From positions 52,058,091-52,122,090 of the forward strand of contig NC_053044.1 in the NCBI RefSeq assembly GCF_003473485.1: a DNA stretch of 64,000 nucleotides, read 5' to 3'. Within the stretch, counting starts at the first letter, position 1; every line of letters starts with the position of its first letter. A program made the translations under genes and the position numbers. The notes under the pieces were generated by a model. The model was not told where the DNA came from. It made no database searches and worked only from the letters and a program-made list of their open reading frames with translations. The DNA comes from Medicago truncatula. Taxonomy: Eukaryota > Streptophyta > Magnoliopsida > Fabales > Fabaceae. Below, one piece after another: positions 37,406-48,705 of this stretch.

Positions 37406-38679
37406 TTTGTGCACCAAAAGGGGTTCAGTCTACCCTTGTGACATGTGTGATGAACATTAAGTAAAGGTGTAATGACTTTACAATACCTTTTACATTGAAG
37501 GACACATTTTGACATACCGATCAAGGCAATTTTTGGAAAGAAAAAGAGAATCTGCTTACTTTTGTTTGTTTCAGCATATTTGAGAATCAAGAAGTTGATT
37601 GATCAAATTTCATACTAGAGTCTACAATGTAATGTTTGTGCAATATGAACATCCGCAACTTATATGCCAATCACTGTTCAGAGGCGTGTTTGCTGCTCTT
37701 CAAAAGAGATTAAAACGTGAAAAGAGAAAAAATATGTATTTTAGCAGAAGAGCTCATACTGCTGATTTTCATGCATAAGTGTCAAGGTTTTTGTCAACTG
37801 TAACAAAAAATCTGAAGTGATTACTGTTTACAACATAATAAGTTTGTATTGTAAGTGTTTACATCCCCTTACCAGATGCTCTTCCAGCAAAACAATGGAG
37901 CTTGTGAAAGTTTTGGCTGCACTGCATCCTGCAGTTTTACTACTTGGCTTCAATAGAGTCGTTATTGTTTGAGATCATGGACATTTGGTTGCTGATAATT
38001 ATGATTAGTTATTTAAACAACCTTTGTAGTCTGTAATATTCTTAAATGTAACGCTGCTCTTGCACTTTAAATTCGCAGCCTCTTAGATTCTTCTGCAAGT
38101 GACCAGATAATACTGGAATACAACTATATTGCTGCTTGTGATGCCTATAGCATACTGATTTTATTAGGTTGTCATTGTCTATGGCTTTTCAAAAAGGTTA
38201 TTTCATTTTAATAGGGATGGAATAGTAACAACACGTTATGCATCATTGAATTTCATAAACCGTTAGTTACTGGCTTGTTTTTGAAACATGTGAAAGTTCA
38301 ATTAGTAACTCACTTTCTTTTGTAGGCAAATGTTAGTAAGTGGGTGATTATGTCAATTTTCAAGATTTGAATCTTAAGCCTCTATAAAACTCGTTTAATA
38401 CCCATTATTTTAGCTATTTCCTTCCGAACACTAATAATGTGCTTATTTGTTGAACGACATATTAATCCAATTTCGAGTTGATAATTAACTAGTTCCGAGT
38501 TTATATGACATACATGATTAATTTGCTTCTTTCTAGCTATGTGAGTATCCATTATCTTAATCATCCTCTGCTACACTGTTGATATTTTATGACATGAATG
38601 TGTTGGTGTTTTCTCTAATCATCGTATCAGTTTGTAGTTCGGTCTAAAGACTTCCCCATCTCGACAAAATAGTATACTA

Positions 38680-38826
38680 CTATCTCCGGTCCTTATTATA
38701 AGAAACAATTGACTTTTTAGGTTAATCGTGTAAGTAATGTATCTAGTCTATATTTATAACGAAATACATTAATTATTCAATGAATCTAAAAAGTCAATTG
38801 TTTCTTGTAATAAGGACTGGAGGGAG
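38680..38826. mobile_element. Stowaway-like MITE, 147 bp
   Basis: The ends CTATCTCCGGTCCTTATTAT and (complement) CTCCCTCCAGTCCTTATTAC match the Stowaway CTCCCTCCGTCC type, and the whole element folds into a hairpin through AAACAATTGACTTTTTAG. It is flanked by TA dinucleotides. Confidence 0.85.
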
Positions 38827-38829
38827 TAC

Positions 38830-40300
38830 TACTTAATTTGCAATATTATAAAATACTACTAGTAAGTCATCCTTTCTTGGTCAACGTTAATGGAAACTAC
38901 TACGTAAAGAAAGGAAACAGCTCAACTCTCCCCCTTCTCATGTTTGACCGTTGAATATGTTGAAAACATAAGATGTCAAACTCAAATCAAACAAGGAACA
39001 AGTAAAACACAAAACAGATGACAACCTTAGAATTGATTCCAAGTGTTTTCTGTTTTTTTATCTATCGTTTACTCAATTACTCCATCGTTTAGCACGTGTC
39101 CCCATATTCTTTTTCTTAAGGAATGTGTCCCCATTAATTTTTATTTTTTTTAAATAAGAGTTAAATATATTTTTTTTCTTGACAAAAAAAAAGTTTTTTT
39201 TCTTTTCAATAGTTATCAATTTATCTATTATTTGCAAGAAGAGTGATATACTATTTTAGAGACAACCTTGAAGTTTTGTTTTTTTAAGAATAAAGATAAT
39301 AAAGAAAAAGATAAAAAGTAAGAGTTCAATGAAGATATGAGAGAAAATTGTTCCAACGGTTATTTCAAAATAGTTGTATTAATATTGTTTTATTTTTTTA
39401 ACTTACGAGACAAACAAGGTCTTGATTAAACTATGTTGGGTTAACCAGGTGGCCTCCATGTAGTAAATAAGTCAGCAACTATATTCTTCTTAAAAAATAT
39501 GTCAGCAACTATATTATTTTTTATATTACTTAAAATAATGTATTTATTCTCAAGAAAATTATTTCTTAGATCATTAAATCAACATATATTTTTTCATGTT
39601 TTTCTTCAAACATGTTTTCAATTTTTGAAATATACAAATCATCTTCTCACAATATTTATCATTTTACATGTTTTAGTTTTAGTTTCCAAAACAAAAAAAT
39701 TCAAACAGTTTCCAAAAATGTAATTTTAAAAATAGTTTAGCAAAAAAGTTTTTGGAATGTGTTTTAAAGAGACTCTAATTTTTAGTTTTAGATTTTCGTT
39801 ACTTATATCTTGAGTTTTATCATTTAACTAATTTATATTTAGTGCATCTCATAGTAAAAAAATTTACAAATTTCATAGAGGGAATTTTATAATGTTTTAC
39901 AAACGCATACAAACCGAAGAAAAACTAAAAGGACCATGCTATAAGTATATATAGCAAAGGAAAGCGAATGAAATACAACAATTAATTATTCTCTATTTGA
40001 CTAAATACTCACACACACCGAAGAAAACAGGAAAGATTCTAACACTAGAGGAAATCCATTCCCGCTAGTTGGCAAGTCCTGTTGTTAATAAACGTAACAT
40101 AAAGATCACATAATAAAATACCCGGAAATTTGCTATATATTTATGAGAAATATGTGATTGTGGTTTGAGATTGAGCAACCAGCCATTCTTATTATTTATT
40201 GTTATTAATTTAGAAATTACACACAACCAGCCTAGAGGCATAATAATTCGTGCATGTTTGGTATTTTTTGTAAAACACGGTGTAATTTTGACAAACTCAT
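38830..40300. other. Intergenic, AT-rich, between the nuclease gene and the first ERF gene
   Basis: No recognised gene. About 37406-38050 is probably the 3' UTR and flank of the nuclease gene. The DNA just below 40309 should hold the 3' UTR of the first ERF gene. Confidence 0.4.
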
Positions 40301-40308
40301 TGTCACAC

Positions 40309-41028
40309 TCAAAAGTTCCAGTTCCAAAGGAATGATTGATGGGAAAATGGGTCATTATCATCATCATCATCATCGTGTTCTTCAATAAGTGGTGGTGCAA
40401 TGGAATACATTAGCTCACCCGAATACAACTTTTCTAAGTCAGAATAGAAACCCCCAATATTTTCAGACCCAACAAAGTCAGCATCATGAGTATTTGAACC
40501 ATCCAACATGTTCAAAAATGTCCAATCAATCGTGCTACGATTGTTATACATAGTAGTTGTAGATGAAGAGCCACCAATTTCCGTCACCATATTGGATTGA
40601 ACATTACTATTATTTCCATTATTATTATTATCAATAATTGGTGGATTTTTGTTAGCAAAATTTGCAGCAACCTCTCGAATTTGTTGTGGTGTAAGTGAAT
40701 TGTTAGAAACTGCATTGATATCCAAATTGAGAGGTGTATCAAGGAAATTGAAATTTGCATGACGACCACGAAGACAATAAAGTGCAGCATCAAATGCTTT
40801 AGCTGCTTTCTCAGCTGAATCATATGATCCTAACCATATTCTTTCACGACTATTTGGTAGCCTTATTTCAGATACCCATTTTCCCCACTTTCTCAATCTC
40901 ACACCTTTGTACTTCTTGTTCTTATTATCATTATTTCCACTTGAGGTAGAAGAAGATGATGATAAGGTTTTAATTTGATCGGTGGTGATTTGATTATCCA
41001 TGTGTAGTATAGTAGTAGTTACATTCAT
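40309..41028 (-). CDS. AP2/ERF transcription factor (DREB-type), copy 1
   Basis: A single-exon, 239-aa nuclear DNA-binding regulator. One AP2 domain spans residues ~40-95: [20 protein letters not shown] then [20 protein letters not shown], with the expected YRG-like and WLG elements, and Val at the DREB-defining position. This sequence fits ERF group II (DREB A-5-like, the ERF008-018 clade), whose members bind DRE/GCC-type elements in stress, hormone or nodulation responses; the target here is unknown. The N-terminus is Ser-rich. The C-terminus has an Asn-rich stretch, an acidic Asp run (DDDDDDND) and ends SFLWNWNF, a likely activation motif. The second Met (41001, MDNQITTDQ) is an alternative start; I took the first because copy 2 also keeps MNVT...ILHMD. 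A 41030-41220 promoter block is shared with copy 2. Confidence 0.93.
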   Translation of the reverse strand: MNVTTTILHMDNQITTDQIKTLSSSSSTSSGNNDNKNKKYKGVRLRKWGKWVSEIRLPNSRERIWLGSYDSAEKAAKAFDAALYCLRGRHANFNFLDTPLNLDINAVSNNSLTPQQIREVAANFANKNPPIIDNNNNGNNSNVQSNMVTEIGGSSSTTTMYNNRSTIDWTFLNMLDGSNTHDADFVGSENIGGFYSDLEKLYSGELMYSIAPPLIEEHDDDDDDNDPFSHQSFLWNWNF

Positions 41029-42408
41029 ATAATAAGTTTATTTTGGCTTAAATATTATCTTGTTCTTATATTGTATGTATTGTGCTTGCTTATATATATA
41101 TATGATGGCTCTTGTGTGTGAATAAATTGTATTTTGATTTTGAATGAAGGTCTTAGCTCTAAACGTGTTGATCAAATAGAGCGTAAAAAGAGCGTGGAGT
41201 AGCAAATGAACTTATGCTCTAGATAGAGTGAGAATAGGCACCAGATCTTGAATCAACTTTTTTTTATTGGTTTAAATCATTATGTATTTGAAAATAGAAC
41301 ATTAAATTTTAATGGATAATCAAATAAAAGAGTGAGTGTTGAAGAGTAGTGTTCAAAAATGAGTGTTGTTGACATTCCTTTTATACTTTTTATGAAGCAA
41401 ACTTTAATGATTTTTTCTACCTTATCTCTTCTTTGAATTGGAGGCAATTTACCCTCATAAAAAAAAAAAAAATTTTATTTTTATTTTTATTCTTATAATC
41501 AATGACCATTTTCATCTTAAGAACATCAAACTTTTCATATTCTTCATTCAACATATGGTCTCTATCTCATTCGTTTCATAATCGAATCCTGCTTATCATT
41601 AAGGATAAATTACCTGCACTTTTCATGTAGGCCTCACCGATAAGATTTTTTTTAATACTTAGTTATGATTTTCATGTCAATAACATCAAAATTATTCATC
41701 TTATTCATCAATTCAACATATGATATCAATTTTTGTCGTTTAAGAATAGAATCATACATATCATTAGGGGCAAATTACACCCAATTCATCAAGGATAATG
41801 TAGATCACACCTATTTAAATAGTCAATCTACAAGTAATAATAATATTTTTTTGGCATATTTGGTCGGCATAATTAAATGAATATTTATAATGTTTATTAT
41901 TATATTATTATATTTTATAATTTAAATAAAATAAAAAAATTTCTAACATTTTTTCCTTCAAATTTTTTTGCTAACATTTTAAGTTTATATGTCTACGTTA
42001 TTTTTTATATATTTAAATGTATTATTATAAATTAGAACAGAAGTTGTACCAAAAAAAAAATAGAATACAAGTATGTTTTTATGATTTTTTTTTAAAAGTT
42101 ATCATATACAATCTTATTTTCTAAAATGTTAATTTAAATATCAAAAATTAAGTTTTATTCCATTGGTCCATTAACTCATTAGTCTAATTAAACATGTATT
42201 ATATTATTTATTTAAATACATTCATATAAGATATGGATCTAATTGGTAGACTAACATGTCATATATATGATTTTAAAAAATCATATTTATGTTTAAAAAT
42301 ACGTCTATGTTCGGCTCTATGTTAAACTTAGGCCTTGAATTTTTCAAACAAGGCAAACTTAAACTTGTAAAATTAGTTCACTCCAACTTATTCCCACCTA
42401 TACTTGTA

Positions 42409-43020
42409 GGCTGTGTTTGGTTCTAAAGAAAGAGTAAGGAAAGATAGGTGAAGGAATGGAAGCACAAGTTCCAATAATCTTTTCTTCCTTTAGATGCAAT
42501 GAAAGAGTGGATGGAAAGATTAATTCAGACGGGGACCCACACAAAAACTTTCCTCCCACAAGTGGAGAAAAAGTTACTGTACCATCAATTTTTTTTATAT
42601 TTCTTTTTTTCCCTTGCTTCCTATCATGTTTTATTTCTTTTTTATAATGTTTTTGTTTCTTCTAAAATATACACTAACATGTTTTTTTTTTAAAGTTAAA
42701 CACATATGACATTGATGCTTCTAATGTAACTAATATTTTTCTAAGTACAAATATTTATAAATTATAAATGCATGCCTTATCTTGTCAAAAAAATATATGT
42801 TTTAAAATAAAACATTTATATTTATGTTGCATAAGGGTAATTATGTCATTGAATAAATATATACCTTTCTTTCCTCTCACAATCCATTCACTTTCATTCC
42901 TACCAAACAACCAAAATAATCAACTTACTTTTCATTCACTTTCTTTCCACTTTCATTCCTTTAACAATCATTCTTTTTACTATCTTTCCTTCTACTTTCT
43001 TTTCTCTTCCAAACATACCC
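42409..43020. mobile_element. TIR element ('GTGTTTGG' type), 612 bp, 3-bp TSD
   Basis: The left end GGCTGTGTTTGG and right end (complement) GGGTATGTTTGG pair, and inner AAGAAAG...AAGGAAAGATAG blocks extend the inversion to ~40 bases. GTA flanks both sides. The short TSD and GTGTTTGG end suggest a PIF/Harbinger (Tourist-like) element, though GTA departs from the usual TWA target. Confidence 0.6.
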
Positions 43021-43275
43021 GTAAAGTCTCATACAAAGATATGTGTTTAGTAAGACCGCGTGGAAGGATCAACTCTATTACTTTTTAGACAATATCTATC
43101 ACATTTCATCATTTACTTATTGTGGTTAGAATGAGTGAGTAAATTTCTTACAAATAGTTTTTTTTTTTTTGTTTGTCTCTGTGCTTATATAAAATAAAAT
43201 ATCGAGTACACCTTGTGCGAGATGAATAACCTTTTGCGTTATAATATATTTTATTTTGGTAATATATATATATAT

Positions 43276-44297
43276 GAGTCAGGATCCGTTGACACCAGGT
43301 GTCAACGGATTCGTTGACACCAAATCTTAACCGTTGATTTCTTTTTATCTAAAGGCTTATATTTGTTCATTTAGAATATCATGTGAACCACTTAAGACTA
43401 TCATGTAGTATATCTTTTTGCGATTTTCATTTCCTAATTTGTTTCGTCGGTTTTCTCTTTCTATATTTGCGATTTATATTGCATTAATAAATTTGTTCTA
43501 TGTGTGCAGCAAACATAGGTAAAGTTTTTCTTAAAAATAAAAAAAAAGGTAAACTTAGAAAAAAAATTACGCATTCTTCATTTTGTTCCAATGCCAAGAG
43601 CCGATCGTTTCTATCTATAGATAACAACTCGTTTTCTATAACCCTCATTTTTTCTTCTTCTTAATCTTATGCTATTTTTTTTCTTTTTTTCGATACAATC
43701 TTATGTTATTAAAATGACCTTCTTTGTTTTTCTACTATTTGAAAATTTAAAGGAAAATAAATGAACGAAAGCAATTTAAAAAATAATTTCCCATAAATCA
43801 TGGCAAGTCAGCTGTAAATATTGAGGACATGAAATTCATAACAACAAAGTTCTGTTCAACAATTTAAAAAACAATTTGGCATAAATCATGGCCTTCTTTA
43901 TTATCGCTGATGAATGGAAGTGATGTTCTACTTGTTCAACAAGTTCAATAAAACAAGATGCATGCATACATTTTTCTACATAATAATGCTTGTTAATTTA
44001 ATCTTGATTAATATTTTGAATTCAAAATGATTGAGGCTGCTGTATCGTGCAAGCCTCATTTCTCCACCCATTGTTTCTTACCAATTTCTGATAGAACACA
44101 ATTATACAAGTTACAATCTCATTATGAGAAGAGAGAGAATCCGGTACAACAAATTAAGGAAATAAAAATCACAATAAATGCAATAAATATGGTACATGAT
44201 ACTTTTAAGTATTCAAACATTAACCTTTGGATCAAATGAAATCAACGGTTAAGATTTGGTGTCAACGAATCTGTTGACACCTGGTGTCAATGGATCC

Positions 44298-44305
<8 letters not shown>
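43276..44305. mobile_element. TIR element of ~1.03 kb with 62-bp inverted repeats, inside TA/TC microsatellite DNA
   Basis: The left end TCAGGATCCGTTGACACCAG and the complement of the right end TCAGGATCCATTGACACCAG pair with very few mismatches for about 62 bases, through GTTGACACCAAATCTTAACC. The TIR itself holds the direct repeat GTTGACACC twice. The interior has two similar sub-blocks (AACAATTTAAAAAACAATTT...CATAAATCATGGC) near 43775 and 43860 and no transposase. TA repeats flank the left, and TC then TA repeats flank the right. Confidence 0.8.

Positions 44306-44365
<60 letters not shown>
44304..44365. repeat. (TC)n-(TA)n compound microsatellite
   Basis: About 13 CT units followed by about 16 AT units, between two TIR elements. 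Confidence 0.95.
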
Positions 44366-44369
<4 letters not shown>

Positions 44370-44606
44370 TTGTTAGAACACACCTACTAGTTTTTATGTG
44401 GGAGTATTTTAGCAAAGCTACATCATAAGGTGTATTTGACCACTTTTTAGTTATTTACTTGCTAAAATACTCCTTGCTAAAACACACCCACTTATTTTTG
44501 TTAGAATGTGTGTTATAGCAACATACACCTCAAAGATGTATTTATTAACTTTTTAGTTATAACTTGTTAAAACACTCCCACATAAAAACTAGAGGGTGTG
44601 TTCTAG

Positions 44607-44611
<5 letters not shown>
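44366..44611. mobile_element. MITE of ~246 bp bounded by TA microsatellites
   Basis: GTTAGAACACACCTACTAGT and the complement of the right end (GCTAGAACACACCCTCTAGT) pair, continuing through TTTTTATGTGGGAGT. (TA)n lies on both sides, so the target was probably TA and any TSD is hidden in the repeat. Confidence 0.75.
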
Positions 44612-44654
<43 letters not shown>

Positions 44655-44657
<3 letters not shown>

Positions 44658-44834
44658 GATATTTGTACAACCACTTTCTAACAACTTTTTGACAACTTTC
44701 TCTCTCATACTCACATTATCCTCTTATTCTCCCTCTTCTTTTTTCCTCTCTCCATTGTTTTTGACCAATGAAAAAAGAGAGAAAATAAGTTATCACAAAA
44801 ATTATCTCATATGGTTGTTCAAATAACACTACTC
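44655..44834. mobile_element. MITE, AATGATATTTGT family, copy 2
   Basis: The left end AATGATATTTGTACAACCAC and the complement of the right end (AGTGTTATTTGAACAACCAT) pair. Related to the element at 7858-8064. A TA microsatellite (44612-44654) abuts the left side. Confidence 0.6.
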
Positions 44835-44846
44835 ATATATATATAT

Positions 44847-45220
44847 GAGCACGTGGGGAAATGTTTTTGATGGACGATGTTGACAACAAATTGATAATAC
44901 CATGGGTGTCTCTTCTTTTGCGATTTTTTAGTATTGGTGGACCACACAAGTCAGGTGCGTCCCACTCCCACTATTTGTGTGCATATCCATTTTTGTTCTT
45001 TTCCACTTGTTAGAATAATTGACAAAAAATACTTTATTTGAATCAAATCAATCCAACGAGTTATATAGGTAGGATAATCAGACGTTATCAGTTTAATTCA
45101 ATCATAAAAACTTAATTTGAGATATTAATCTTTGCTGTTACATCCGATTCACCCAACAAAAACACATATAGATCATGAGTTGAGCTCATCTTTACCACTC
45201 AAATATTGCTTGCAAGTACA
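44847..45220. repeat. ERF-locus duplication block, unit 1 (partner 50707-51025)
   Basis: GAGCACGTGGGGAAA, GATGTTGACAA, CATGGGTG, GGACCACA, TCAGGT.CGTCCCA, TTTTGTTCTTTTCC, TTGAATCAA, AACGAGTTATATA, GAGTTGAGC and ACTCAAATATTGCTT occur in the same order at both sites, with indels between. CACGTGG is a G-box-like motif kept in both. This is ~3.8 kb upstream of ERF copy 1. Confidence 0.8.
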
Positions 45221-45581
45221 TTGTTACAAAATATCCCTTTCCTAAAAAAAATGTTGTAAAATATCCCTAAAAAAGTAGCGTTTTTAGTCTTATAGTTTAT
45301 AACGTGGTTTATTTTTTGTCAAAAAAATAAACTTAATTTTTGAGATATTTGATAAATTCACAACTTTATTTTCTGATTTTTTTTAAGATAATACAAAAGT
45401 AGTAACTTTTATATTAAAAATTGTGTAGTTATAACTTTTACCTGTGTTTATCTTGTATTTTTAGGACAAAATTTTCTCATATAAGTTCCTTAAATAATAC
45501 ATTTAAGACACTTGTTAGCAAGATCTTAGCTTTAATATAGGTTTACATCATTACATAATGTTTTGACAAATTTTAAATCAT

Positions 45582-46127
45582 ATTTTTTTTTTTTTGGCAA
45601 AAACAAAATGATATTCATTCATTCAAATCGATAGAGTACATCAGATACAAATATCGCTAAAAATGTAAAGGGTGAATCTGCGAACAAACTCACAACACCC
45701 AAGTTAATAGCATACAACGGCAAAATGCCTACAAATAATATGATAAAACTTAAGTCACCGAAATACTCATTCTTTCAGATCTGCAACGTTGACGTCCAAA
45801 TTATTGGTTGAATTTGTAATTGATTGATGCAGATCTTTCAATAGGAACTGAACAAACACCGCGACAAGACGCGAAATCAAATGCCGCACAAGACAACGAA
45901 CAACACAATGCCGCACTTAGACGACAAAATCACAAAAAACACAAAAGGAAAAACTTGATAGATGTGAAAACCACTTATACAGATTGAAAGAAAAGGGGAA
46001 AAAAAGATGTCGAGGGGTGATTTTAGGTCAAAAAATGACCTAAAACCACCCCTCCTCGATGAACGATGGAGAAAGAAAGTTTAGAGAGAAGTTGGAGTTT
46101 CTTTCACTAGAAAACTAGGGCGGGCTA
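45582..46127 (-). mobile_element. LINE-like non-LTR retroelement copy 1 (defective)
   Basis: A T-run at the left (poly-A tail on the minus strand) and the motifs TGATATTCATTCATTCAAAT, GATCTGCAACGTTGACG and a palindrome around GGGGTGATTTTAGGTC are shared with copy 2 at 47167-47755. The flank AAATTTTAAATCAT (45568-45581) nearly matches AAATTTTACATCAT (46555-46568), which now lies beyond a younger MULE; together they look like the original TSD (13 of 14). No reverse transcriptase is present. Confidence 0.75.
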
Positions 46128-46136
46128 TAAATTTTA

Positions 46137-46553
46137 GGTCAAATGCATCTAAATGTCCTTTAAGTTTTTCGTTTTTCCCAAAGTGATCATTTAAGTTTCA
46201 AAAGTCCCAAACAAGTCCTTCAAGTTTCAAAAGTCCCAAACAAGTCTTTTTAGGTTTTGAATCGTTTCAAACAAGTCCTTTTAGAGGATGATGGTGATGA
46301 TTCAGATGATAACAACAAAGAGCATTATCCACCATTTGCCATGCCTAAAAAGACGATTAATTTTAAGTGGGTGTTAGAAGCCAGATTTGGTATCAAAGAT
46401 GAGTTTAAGGAAGCAATTACCAACTATGCTATCTACATTAGGACTTGTTTGAAACGATTCAAAAACTAAAAAGACTTGTTTGAGACTTTTGAAATTTAAA
46501 AGATCACTTTAAAAAAAACGAAAAACTTAAAAGATTTTTAGATGCATTTCACC
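46137..46553 (+). mobile_element. Small MULE carrying a MURA transposase fragment, 417 bp, perfect 9-bp TSD
   Basis: The ends GGTCAAATGCATCTAAATGT and (complement) GGTGAAATGCATCTAAAAAT pair, and inverted similarity continues through TTAAGTTTTTCG and repeated AAGTCCCAAACAAGTC units. TAAATTTTA flanks both sides (46128-46136, 46554-46562). The interior frame reads EDDGDDSDDNNKEHYPPFAM then NFKWVLEARFGIKDEFKEAI and NYAIY, like the N-terminal region of MuDR-type MURA proteins (FxxGMxFxSxxEFKEAVRNYAI). The rest of the transposase, with its catalytic residues, is absent. Confidence 0.9.
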
Positions 46554-46571
46554 TAAATTTTACATCATCTT

Positions 46572-46697
46572 AAAAACCAAACAATTCTTTCAAAATCTAA
46601 GCTTAGATTTTTCAAAAAGTCAGAAGAGGTAGCAGTAGATTGGTCTTTTGTTGACTCATCTTATTTATGATCACAGCAACCTTCCACACGTACTCCA
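46572..46697. repeat. ERF-locus duplication block, unit 1 (partner 53780-53886)
   Basis: ACAATTCTT, then TTTTCAAAAAGTCAGA.GAG, AGTAGATTGGTCTTTTGTTG, GGTCACA/GATCACA and CACACGTACTC occur in the same order at both places. This extends the duplication around the ERF genes to at least 46.7 and 53.9 kb. Confidence 0.75.
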
Positions 46698-47166
46698 ATC
46701 GAGTGGTATATGTTTGATCATTGCATTTTTTTTAGGGGATTGATCATTGCTATTATAAATTGATTAGTTGATGTGAATACTGAATATCATATTTTAGGGC
46801 ACTCTGTTGACTTTGTATGAAAGAGTGTTTATTTATTATATTGTATTAATTTTATCTCTTAATTTATTTTAAAAGTTTAATTTGATCTCTTAACTTTAAA
46901 TTCGGTTAATTAATTTAGTCTCATAACTTATTTTAAACATTCAGTTTAATCTTTTAATTTAAATCCGATCAATTTGATCCCTTACTTTGTGTAAGTTAAA
47001 CAAGTTGCTTCCTTAACTTGCTTCTTAAAAAATAACAACTTAATCCCTTAACTTATGAAAATATAATTGTAAAGTGTAAACTAACAAATTCGACCCCACT
47101 ATGCAGGATACTCTCAAATAACTAGGATCTTAATGTTATGAATATTTAAAAAATGTACATGATTCT

Positions 47167-47755
47167 TTTTTTTTTTTTGACAAAAATAAATGATATTCAT
47201 TCATTCAAATTGATAAAGTACATCGATACAATACAACTCCAAATTCGCTAAAAACAAAAAGCATGAATCTGTGAACAAACTCACATCATCCATGTTAATA
47301 GCATAAAACAGCAAGGTACCTATGCCTACAAATATGACTATATTCAAGTCTCCGGAATCCTCATGTCTCCGGATCTGCAACGTTGACGACGCCAAAGTCA
47401 TTTTCATTGATCGGATCTGCTCTTGTTCAAAGTTAATCTTTCAACCTAAATCAAATAAACACCGCACTAAGACGGGAAATAAAAAACACACCGCACAAAG
47501 ACGGAAAATCAAAACAAACAAAGTCGTTTAGAGACGACGAAATCACAAAAACAAACGAAAGAAAACAGAAAATATGTGAAATCACTTATTCAATTAAGGT
47601 AGAAGGAAAAACAAATCGGAGGGGTGATTTTTGGGTCAAAGTTGACCCTAAATCACCCCTCTGACAAGAAGAAGAAGAAGAAGAAAGGGGGCGACGGCTA
47701 GGGTTTGAGAAGGAGAGAAGAGAGTGAGCAAAAAAAAAATTACTATGGTTTAATC
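47167..47755 (-). mobile_element. LINE-like non-LTR retroelement copy 2, 15-bp TSD
   Basis: Flanked by AATGTACATGATTCT at 47152-47166 and 47756-47770, a perfect 15-bp duplication of target-primed type. A T-run at 47167-47178 is the poly-A tail of a minus-strand insertion. The 5' end (right side, complement) reads TTCTCAAACCCTAGCCGTCG, like a plant 5' leader. Same family as 45582-46127. Frames inside (47201-47531) are chance. Whether this is a LINE deletion derivative or an unusual SINE cannot be told. Confidence 0.85.
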
Positions 47756-48627
47756 AATGTACATGATTCTATGGACTGATCTATTATAAGGGCATGTTTA
47801 ATATGGACTTCTAAAAAATAAAAAACCAAAGGTGGACCTTTGTCATTTTTTATATAAAAATAAATTGTATAATAATAAAAAATTGAGAACCAAAATAATA
47901 ATTTATTAAAATTTACTAAAAATATTAGGGTATCCCGATTCTAATTTTCATGTTTACTAGTATTTGCTTTTTGGATAGACTTTATATTGATTTGTAGAGC
48001 GACTTTTACGGTAGAGAAATATCTTATATAATATATGTGGACCAGTTTTTGAATTGATTGATATAGTTTCTCTTAATTAGAAGTTCATAATATTATTATT
48101 ATCCTTTACGACTCAGATGGTAGCTCAATTGGTATCGGTCTGGCAAAAATATACATGAAAAACGAATGTGAATGCTCCAAAACTCAATTTATCTATTTCT
48201 TTTTTGTTATAATTAAGAACGTGGGGAAGACGGTAAACTTCTACTTAAAGTTGACAGTGTCATACTATAGTTTGTTTTTAGTGATTTTGAGATATACTTG
48301 AAGTAGCTAGCTATAGTAAAACTAAACATATGGTTCAAAATGATCATCGATCAACAATAATAATACAAACATTTATTACAAAATGGAAAAGCATATTCTA
48401 GTTGGTAGCTAGTGCTAATCAATGGAAAGAGATCGTTGTAGCAAGAAATAAACCAGGTCACTTACAAATATTTATGGTGTGTATATATGTATGACCAACC
48501 TGTCCTTGATATTGTTATTGTTATTAAGAAACAAACAACCATATACAATATGGTAGCAAAAAACAAATTATACCAATCACTAATCAGAGAGAGGCTGTAA
48601 ATAGTTAAAAGTAAAATTTAGCATGCA

Positions 48628-48630
48628 AAA

Positions 48631-48697
<67 letters not shown>
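48628..48697. repeat. (TA)n microsatellite, ~68 bp
   Basis: About 34 uninterrupted AT units, ending about 10 bases below the stop codon of ERF copy 2, hence in its 3' UTR or flank. Copy 1 lacks it. Confidence 0.95.
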
Positions 48698-48699
<2 letters not shown>

Positions 48700-48705
48700 C
48701 AAGAA

